Source: Leptospira biflexa (lineage in GTDB: Bacteria > Spirochaetota > Leptospiria > Turneriellales > DYLW01). Taken from it: a stretch of DNA of 64,000 bases. The stretch is from the NCBI GenBank assembly GCA_020721865.1, contig DYLW01000010.1, positions 1-64,000 of the forward strand, in the 5' to 3' direction. A program made the position numbers and the translations under genes. Positions 57,950-64,000 of the stretch are shown piece after piece (the stretch's first letter is position 1; every line of letters begins with the position of its first letter). The notes under the pieces are model-generated. The model made no database searches and was not told the origin of the DNA. It saw only the letters and a program-made list of their open reading frames with translations.

Positions 57950-59182
57950 ATGAACCTGCATTTCACCAACGCCACCTTAGTAACCCCGGAGAAAATCATT
58001 TCCCCTGGAGTGCTTTCCATTGAAAATGATAAAATATCCCATGTGGGACAGGAAATCCAGGGGAAAAATGGTATCACCATAAAAATCCCCGGCCTTCTGG
58101 TGTTTCCCGGCATCATTGACGGCCACGACCATCTTCTGGGAACATACATGCCCAGAGTGGGGGACAGACGGCCGTACCGGAACTGGCTGGAGTGGGACAA
58201 TGATCTGAAATCTTCCCCCCATTATAAAGAACGCCAGAATATTGAATCTTCCGATTTATACTTGCTGGGAACGTACCGGCATCTGATCACCGGGGTAACA
58301 TCTGTCCAGGATCATATTCCTCACTTTGTCCGGGATTTATTTAATCATAATCCTGCTGTCCGATTGGTGGATGGTTATAAAATGGCACATTCTGTCACCT
58401 CCTTTGCCCTTGCCTGGGGGAATGGAATCCGGCAGGAGCATGAGGAAGCCGTCCGGGAAAAAAAGCCGTTTATCACCCACTGCTCGGAAGGGTATGATAC
58501 GGAGACCCGAAATTCGGTGGTCACTCTGGAAAAAAACGGGGCGGTATCCGAACATACCGTGCTTATCCATGGGATAGCGTTTTCCGATGCCGATATTGAT
58601 CTTCTGGCAAAAAGAAAATCCAATGTTGTGTGGTGCCCGGTCTCCAACCTTTATATGTTTAACGATACCGCTCCCATAAAAAAACTGTTGGATGCCGGAG
58701 TGAACGTGATGCTGGGGACGGATTCCCCCATGAGCGGGTCGGTGAATATTTTTGAAGAAATGCTGATTGCGAAAAAATATTACTGGGAAACGTACGGGGA
58801 AGATCTGGCGGATGAAATCATTTTTAATATGCTCACCGCGAACGCCTCCAAAGGACTTTTCCGTGACGATCTGGGTTCTCTGGAAAAAGGGAAAAAGGCC
58901 GATTTTATTATTGTACGGGGGGATGTGAACCATCCGTTCAAATCTTTTGTCCGGATGAATTATTCTGATATTATGCTTGTCGTTATAGATGGGAAAGTAC
59001 GTTATGGCGATGCCGGTTTTATGGAATTGTTTGAAGAGCTTGACATCCCTTTCCAGAAAGTAAAGGTGGCAGGATCGGAAAAACTGGTGAATGGGGATAT
59101 TCTGGGTTTATTGAAACGTATAAGAAATGCGGTGGGATACCGCAAGGAATTGCCGTTTCTGCCCGTGGAGCCCTGGGAATAG
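57950..59182 (+). CDS. Amidohydrolase family protein
   Basis: FPGIIDGHDHLLGTY; TVLIHGIAFSDADIDLLAKRKSNVVWCPVSNLYMF; GVNVMLGTDSPMSGSVNIFEEM; LGSLEKGKKADFIIV. Confidence 0.9.
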   Translation: MNLHFTNATLVTPEKIISPGVLSIENDKISHVGQEIQGKNGITIKIPGLLVFPGIIDGHDHLLGTYMPRVGDRRPYRNWLEWDNDLKSSPHYKERQNIESSDLYLLGTYRHLITGVTSVQDHIPHFVRDLFNHNPAVRLVDGYKMAHSVTSFALAWGNGIRQEHEEAVREKKPFITHCSEGYDTETRNSVVTLEKNGAVSEHTVLIHGIAFSDADIDLLAKRKSNVVWCPVSNLYMFNDTAPIKKLLDAGVNVMLGTDSPMSGSVNIFEEMLIAKKYYWETYGEDLADEIIFNMLTANASKGLFRDDLGSLEKGKKADFIIVRGDVNHPFKSFVRMNYSDIMLVVIDGKVRYGDAGFMELFEELDIPFQKVKVAGSEKLVNGDILGLLKRIRNAVGYRKELPFLPVEPWE

Positions 59183-59189
59183 AGAATAA

Positions 59190-60272
59190 ATGGGAAGCCC
59201 AAAAATAAGAAATTATAAATCCGGATCTGTCATCTATTTTGAGGGTGATATGGGAACGGAAATTTATGTCCTCCAGAATGGGAGGATTCTTCTCACGTCC
59301 GTGGATATTGGCACCAATGAAGATGTGAAAGAAGACGTGCAAAGAGGACAATTCTTTGGTGTCAAATCTGCCTTGGGGCGGTATCCCCGGGAGGATACGG
59401 CACAGGTACTGACAGATTCCGTCGTGCTGGTCTTTCAGGTGGATGACTTTGAGGAATTGAGCCTCCGCAATCCCAGGGTGGTACTCCAGATGCTCAAGGT
59501 GTTTTCCAGCCAGCTTAGGAAAATCCATCGGAAAGTGCGGGAATTTCTGGGTGAAGACCACCAGCAGGACTCTTCTGTGGAGCTTTTGAAAGTGGCGGAG
59601 CATTATTATAAAACAAAAAGAAACGATCATGCCCTCCATGCCTTTGAGGCCTATATCCGTCACTATGCCAATGGTTCGTTCATAGACCGTGCCAAAAGTA
59701 TGGCACACATGATTAAGAAGGGGGATCCATATCCCGCCCACCTTCCCCCCATTGAGTCCGAAGTGGATAAGTTAAAATCCATTAGCTCTTCCGGCAAGAC
59801 AAATGCCGATCTTTTGGGTACACCTCCGATGCAGTCAGAATCGCTGGCTCCACCTCCCCTGGAAGGGATGGAGGAATCCGGGGAAAGTGTATCCACATAC
59901 TATTATGACGCACTCAATGCTTTTTCCAAACAGGATTATGAAAAATCCATCGAGCTGTACCAGAAAGTGTTTTCCATAAAAAACATGAAAGGGGAATCTG
60001 ACCGGAAAATTGTGGAGAAAGCCCAATTTGATCTGGGGAAGGCATATCTGAAAGCTAAAAAATTAAAAGAAGCAGAATCTCAGTTCACCCAGTTCATAAA
60101 AAAATATCCAAACAGCGAAAACTATAAAAAAGCTTTTATACATATAGCCGAAGTTTATATATCCAAAGGGGATAAAGCCCGGGCGACAGCAGTGCTGCAA
60201 AAGGCGGTGACTATGGTTCCGGCGGACGCGGATACAAAAAAAGCAAAGGAATTACTGGTAAAACTGAAATAA
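59190..60272 (+). CDS. cNMP-binding domain protein with TPR C-terminus (no HTH)
   Basis: GSVIYFEGDMGTEIYVLQNGRILLTS...RGQFFGVKSALGRYPREDTAQVLTDSVVLVF; C-terminal FDLGKAYLKAKKLKEAESQFTQFIKKYPNSE. Confidence 0.88.
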   Translation: MGSPKIRNYKSGSVIYFEGDMGTEIYVLQNGRILLTSVDIGTNEDVKEDVQRGQFFGVKSALGRYPREDTAQVLTDSVVLVFQVDDFEELSLRNPRVVLQMLKVFSSQLRKIHRKVREFLGEDHQQDSSVELLKVAEHYYKTKRNDHALHAFEAYIRHYANGSFIDRAKSMAHMIKKGDPYPAHLPPIESEVDKLKSISSSGKTNADLLGTPPMQSESLAPPPLEGMEESGESVSTYYYDALNAFSKQDYEKSIELYQKVFSIKNMKGESDRKIVEKAQFDLGKAYLKAKKLKEAESQFTQFIKKYPNSENYKKAFIHIAEVYISKGDKARATAVLQKAVTMVPADADTKKAKELLVKLK

Positions 60273-60273
60273 T

Positions 60274-60915
60274 ATGTTAGGTGCGGGATTATACAATAAA
60301 TTTGGCAAGGAATACAAGCCGGGGGAGATCATCTTCAGTGAATTTGAGCCCGGTAATGATTTTTATTTAATCCAGAGCGGAAGGGTGAAGATCACAAAAA
60401 TTGTAAAAGATAAAGAAAAAACCATGGATGTTCTGGAAACAGGAGATATGTTCGGAGAAATGGCCATCCTGGAAGAACAGCCCAGATCGGCTTCTGCCAT
60501 TGCGATGGATAATGTCTCTCTGTTGCATTTCAACAGGGAAAACTTTGTTTCTCTGATGACCTCCCAGCCACAATTAGCGTTGAAACTTCTGGTGGTTTTT
60601 TCCCGTAGAATTTATGATGCCCGGCGACGGGTGATGATTCTTCTTCTGGATGACCCCCAGGCGAAAGTGGCGGATGTGATTCTGATGCTCAGCGAAAAGG
60701 AAGCCAATCACAAAGATTTATCAGAGATTACGCTTATGGTGAGTGTGGAAGACATCGCTAACTGGTGTGCGGAGCCGGTGGCAAAAATTCAGGAAGTTAT
60801 CTCCGGTTATATAAAAAACCAAAAAATGGAGTTGTATCCGGACAAGTTAGTGGTCCATAATCTGCGTGACCTCCGCAGGATTGTGGAAATTAAACGGAAA
60901 AGTCGGTCATTATAG
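60274..60915 (+). CDS. Crp/Fnr-like cNMP-binding protein
   Basis: PGEIIFSEFEPGNDFYLIQSGRVKITKIVKDKEKTMDVLETGDMFGEMAILEEQPRSASAIAMD; HTH-like C-terminus. Confidence 0.9.
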   Translation: MLGAGLYNKFGKEYKPGEIIFSEFEPGNDFYLIQSGRVKITKIVKDKEKTMDVLETGDMFGEMAILEEQPRSASAIAMDNVSLLHFNRENFVSLMTSQPQLALKLLVVFSRRIYDARRRVMILLLDDPQAKVADVILMLSEKEANHKDLSEITLMVSVEDIANWCAEPVAKIQEVISGYIKNQKMELYPDKLVVHNLRDLRRIVEIKRKSRSL

Positions 60916-60964
60916 GTAAACTGGTATTATAAAAATGCCGATGTATTAGAATAAGGGGAAAAGT

Positions 60965-61771
60965 ATGAAAATAAAAATAACGATGGCTTTATTGGTAATG
61001 ATGAGCGGTTATATTCTTTATGCACAGGCACCGGATAAGAAAAATGAGGATGATTCTGCCAAAGCCGGAGAAACCATTCCGCTAAAGGGTGGATCTCTCT
61101 ATGACGAACGCTTTGGTTTGGAAAAATTTTCCTTTTACAAAAAATATGCATCCAGCGGAAAAGGGGAAATTCTGGAAATGTATTTTGATATTGTCAACCA
61201 TACAGATCAGAAAGTAAATCTGAAAATGTATGTTTTCTCTGTCTGCGAAAGGGATAAAGTAACCCCCCAGAGAGATTACAAAGGTGGATATCCTAACTGG
61301 CGTAAAAGGGATTTTGAGAGAGAAAGTATTATTATTAGAAATTTTTACAGTATTCCGGAGCTGGATAAAGAAAAAGTGAAGGAATGGGCCATTGATACCC
61401 GCATTGAATTGAATAACCAGAGAGAAGAAAAAGAAAAGCTGTCCATGAACAAAGAGACCATGATGAAATCCTATGATGTGGATTTGATTGATTATATCAG
61501 CTTTGCGGAAAAAAATATCGAAAATGGGGTGGATGTGCTCCTGAGGGGAAGTGAGGAAAGCCAGGAAACCGCAAAAACCTCTATTGGTGGGGATAACTAC
61601 CAGATGTTCCAGAATCCCCGGAAAACAACAATTATTGCCCACATGTTCTCCAAATTCAGAAAAGACTATTCCTTTTTCAACAGGATTGGCGTGATTCTTT
61701 ATGACGTGGATCAGAAAAAAGTGGTTTACCGTCAGTTTTTTGTCATCAATCCAAACATGAAAATCCGCTGA
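60965..61771 (+). CDS. Hypothetical exported protein
   Basis: Signal peptide MKIKITMALLVMMSGYILYAQ. Confidence 0.78.
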   Translation: MKIKITMALLVMMSGYILYAQAPDKKNEDDSAKAGETIPLKGGSLYDERFGLEKFSFYKKYASSGKGEILEMYFDIVNHTDQKVNLKMYVFSVCERDKVTPQRDYKGGYPNWRKRDFERESIIIRNFYSIPELDKEKVKEWAIDTRIELNNQREEKEKLSMNKETMMKSYDVDLIDYISFAEKNIENGVDVLLRGSEESQETAKTSIGGDNYQMFQNPRKTTIIAHMFSKFRKDYSFFNRIGVILYDVDQKKVVYRQFFVINPNMKIR

Positions 61772-61952
61772 TCGGTATTTGCGTCCGGGGGACGGCTATC
61801 CCCGGATGCAAAAATATTCTTTAAAATTAAAATTATTCTGTTAATTTTCCCATTCTCTATGGGATATTGAAACCCAGTAGTATTTTTAGCGACGATGGGG
61901 GATTTTGGAATGAAATTGACGGGACATCTGCAATAGAAATTGTACCCGCGTT

Positions 61953-62025
61953 GCACCCGTAGCTCAGAGGATAGAGCATCGGACTTCGAATCCGTGCGTC
62001 GGGGGTTCAAGTCCCTCCGGGTGCG
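61953..62025 (+). tRNA. tRNA-Arg (TCG)
   Basis: gcacccgtagctcagaggatagagcatcggacttcgaatccgtgcgtcgggggttcaagtccctccgggtgcg; loop ctTCGaa. Confidence 0.95.
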
Positions 62026-62051
62026 TAAGCCAAAAATGGTTTGACATAGCA

Positions 62052-62132
62052 GCGAGCGTGGTGAAATTGGTAGACACGCTAGATTTAGGTTCTAGTGCCA
62101 TCGGCGTGGGGGTTCAAGTCCCTTCGCTCGCA
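62052..62132 (+). tRNA. tRNA-Leu (TAG)
   Basis: gcgagcgtggtgaaattggtagacacgctagatttaggttctagtgccatcggcgtgggggttcaagtcccttcgctcgca; loop ttTAGgt. Confidence 0.95.
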
Positions 62133-62137
62133 AAGTC

Positions 62138-62209
62138 GCGGGAATAGCTCAGTGGTAGAGCATCTCCTTGCCAAGGAGAGGGTCGCGGGTTCAAATCCCG
62201 TTTCCCGCT
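62138..62209 (+). tRNA. tRNA-Gly (GCC)
   Basis: gcgggaatagctcagtggtagagcatctccttgccaaggagagggtcgcgggttcaaatcccgtttcccgct; loop ttGCCaa. Confidence 0.95.
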
Positions 62210-62252
62210 AAAAAATCAAGAAAAAAACCCCAAAAACCAACAGGAAATGAAG

Positions 62253-62282
62253 AAAAACGCCCAAAAACCGGCGTTTTTTTTT
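62253..62282 (+). terminator. Rho-independent terminator after the tRNA cluster
   Basis: aaaaacgcc-caaaaacc-ggcgttttttttt. Confidence 0.8.
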
Positions 62283-62361
62283 GTTTTTCCGCTTGTTTTT
62301 CTGTTTCCCGGATTTCTCGTAGCATTTGGTAGCAAAAAACGATCACAATAGGGGAAAATAA

Positions 62362-63639
62362 ATGAAATATAATATTTATAAACGCAGACTAAAACATGGT
62401 ACGTTTTTTTATGTACGGTTCAAAAACGCAGACGGCACATATTCCCAAGCAATAAACACCGGCAAGAAAACCCGGCGGGATGCTATGGCATACGCAGATT
62501 TTATTTTGGCCAAAAATAACAAGATACCCGGAGACGATGTGCATTTTGAGGTTTTCGCGGATGGGTTTTTTATGCCGGGCTCCGATTATGTATCCCTGAA
62601 TAGGCATCTCCGGGAAGACTATTTAAAAAACCGCCAATCAGTTTTAATAAACCATATTATGCCTTTTTTTAAAAATTATCGGATGGGAGAAATAAACCGC
62701 GTTACCATCGACGATTTTAAAATAAGCCTATCCAGCCGTGGGATGTCTACCAGCCTTTTAAACCGCATTTTGCGGACGCTGGGAATCATTCTAAACTTTG
62801 CAGAGGATCGGGGAATAATGGAAAAAACCCCTCGCATAAAAAGCGAAAAAGACAAGCCTTATAAGCCCATTGATATGCTAACAGAGGATGAAGCAAGCCA
62901 GCTTTTTTCCATTCCATGGATGACCCCGGCGAGCTATTCCCACCCGGCAAGACCGGAAACCGCTGGACGGCTGGGGAATTTAATTGCATCGGAAACGGGT
63001 TTACGTTTGGGAGAAATCCAAGGTTTACTGATTGGGGATATAAAATTTTCCGATGGGTTTATTGATATAAACAAGGGCTGGAATAATCATTTAAACAAAA
63101 TGAATCCAACGCCAAAAAACGGAAAATCCCGCCTGGTTCCGTTGACTAACAAACTGGCCGGGGAATTGCTTTCATATCTGAAAAACCACCACCCGGATGG
63201 GATGAATCAAACCGCCTTTTTATTCCCAGCGGAAAAGACACCCGGCAAGCCAATGGAAAAAAAAATATTTGTCCGGAGTTTAGAAAACGCATTGCAAAAA
63301 ATAGGAATATCCCCAGAAGAGAGGAAACGCCGGGGAATTCATTTCCACTCATGGCGGTATGTGGCCAATTCAAGGTTGATAAACAAAGGCATCCCGCTCC
63401 CAAACATCCAAGCTATTATTGGCCATCTTTCCGATAGAATGACCGCCCGCTATCACATAATAAGCAAAAAGGATTTGCAGAATATTAAACGTATTTTAGA
63501 CCAAGAAACCCCGGCCTTGTACGATAAAACGCCCGTAGAAAATGAATTGCCCGGAATGATGAAAGATATTACCCCGGACAAAGGAAGCCCGGAAAACGCC
63601 CTTTCCGTGCATTCTGGCTGGTTTTTAATCTGCACTTAA
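62362..63639 (+). CDS. Tyrosine recombinase/integrase
   Basis: ASETGLRLGEIQGL (Arg I), IHFHSWRYVANSRLINKGIPLPNIQAIIGHLSDRMTARYHIIS (HxxR, GH, Tyr); 150 bp downstream of tRNA-Gly. Confidence 0.92.
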   Translation: MKYNIYKRRLKHGTFFYVRFKNADGTYSQAINTGKKTRRDAMAYADFILAKNNKIPGDDVHFEVFADGFFMPGSDYVSLNRHLREDYLKNRQSVLINHIMPFFKNYRMGEINRVTIDDFKISLSSRGMSTSLLNRILRTLGIILNFAEDRGIMEKTPRIKSEKDKPYKPIDMLTEDEASQLFSIPWMTPASYSHPARPETAGRLGNLIASETGLRLGEIQGLLIGDIKFSDGFIDINKGWNNHLNKMNPTPKNGKSRLVPLTNKLAGELLSYLKNHHPDGMNQTAFLFPAEKTPGKPMEKKIFVRSLENALQKIGISPEERKRRGIHFHSWRYVANSRLINKGIPLPNIQAIIGHLSDRMTARYHIISKKDLQNIKRILDQETPALYDKTPVENELPGMMKDITPDKGSPENALSVHSGWFLICT

Positions 63640-63767
63640 CACCTGCATAGTTTTTTTACTTTGTTTGGTACTTTCCATTTGTTTACCATCCTTTGTCATG
63701 TTATACATAATCTTACATTAGATATAATATGAAAAATCGGCAAAAAATTCTGCTTAGCTAAGCTACA

Positions 63768-63880
63768 ATAAGCTAAGTCATGGATTCTGCAAGGCCGGAA
63801 TAAGCTAAGCCTTGGATTTCTATAAGCTAAGCCTTGGATTTCACAAGTCGGAAGCTTAGCTAAGTTAGTCTTGGATTTTG
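63768..63880. repeat. Short direct repeats, ATAAGCTAAGYCWTGGATTYY type, about four copies
   Basis: ataagctaagtcatggattc (63768), ataagctaagccttggatttc (63800-63820 and 63822-63842), ttagctaagttagtcttggatttt (63856-63879). Confidence 0.8.
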
Positions 63881-63903
63881 TGCTTTTACTTATAGTCTAA
63901 GAT

Positions 63904-63932
63904 GCAGGCCGGGCGTCAGCCCGACGGCCTGC
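63904..63932. other. GC-rich hairpin
   Basis: GCAGGCC GGGC GTCA GCCC GAC GGCCTGC. Confidence 0.7.
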
Positions 63933-64000
63933 TGTTTGTTATATATATGTTTGTTTAAGGCAAACCCCAAAATACCGGACTTTCCCGGCAAAGTACCGGA

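Noticed and set aside
63768-63880. CRISPR array
   Set aside because: Units are about 21 bp with irregular, very short spacing and no unique spacers; no cas genes in the window
63904-63960. Integron attC site
   Set aside because: No RYYYAAC/GTTRRRY core pair seen, and the integrase lacks an obvious IntI-specific insertion

Overview
The window is a mostly ordinary, gene-dense chromosomal segment from what looks like a Leptospira-like spirochaete. That taxon is my inference from gene content: 7TM/HAMP SpoIIE phosphatases, a FlgF-type rod protein and many TPR lipoproteins. Recognisable genes include htpG, ispH, etfB/etfA/thiolase, a TrkA-type K+ channel, ptsP-like EI, bactofilin, glnB, metH, ubiB/recR/ybaB, bamA, dsbD, ugd, cspA, cysS, rlmB and two cNMP-binding proteins. 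There are five tRNAs (Asp, Pro, Arg, Leu, Gly). The right end holds an integrase directly downstream of tRNA-Gly, probably the start of an integrated element. The most interesting observations are: (1) a tightly overlapping minus-strand gene set, TPR - divergent CHAT/caspase-like protein - lipoprotein - GAF/SpoIIE phosphatase - two unknowns; (2) a voltage-sensor-like protein with an extracytoplasmic sensor and no visible pore; (3) a YihY membrane protein with an inserted BNR/Ycf48-like propeller; (4) an amt gene with a large internal deletion behind a sigma54-like promoter, followed by an intact PII lacking the T-loop Tyr; (5) a frameshifted Bor-family lipoprotein; (6) decayed fragments of the SpoIIE-TPR phosphatase family; (7) tRNAs placed 13-15 nt ahead of CDS starts that lack a Shine-Dalgarno. 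No searches or computations were run. Family calls come from motif recognition in the supplied translations.
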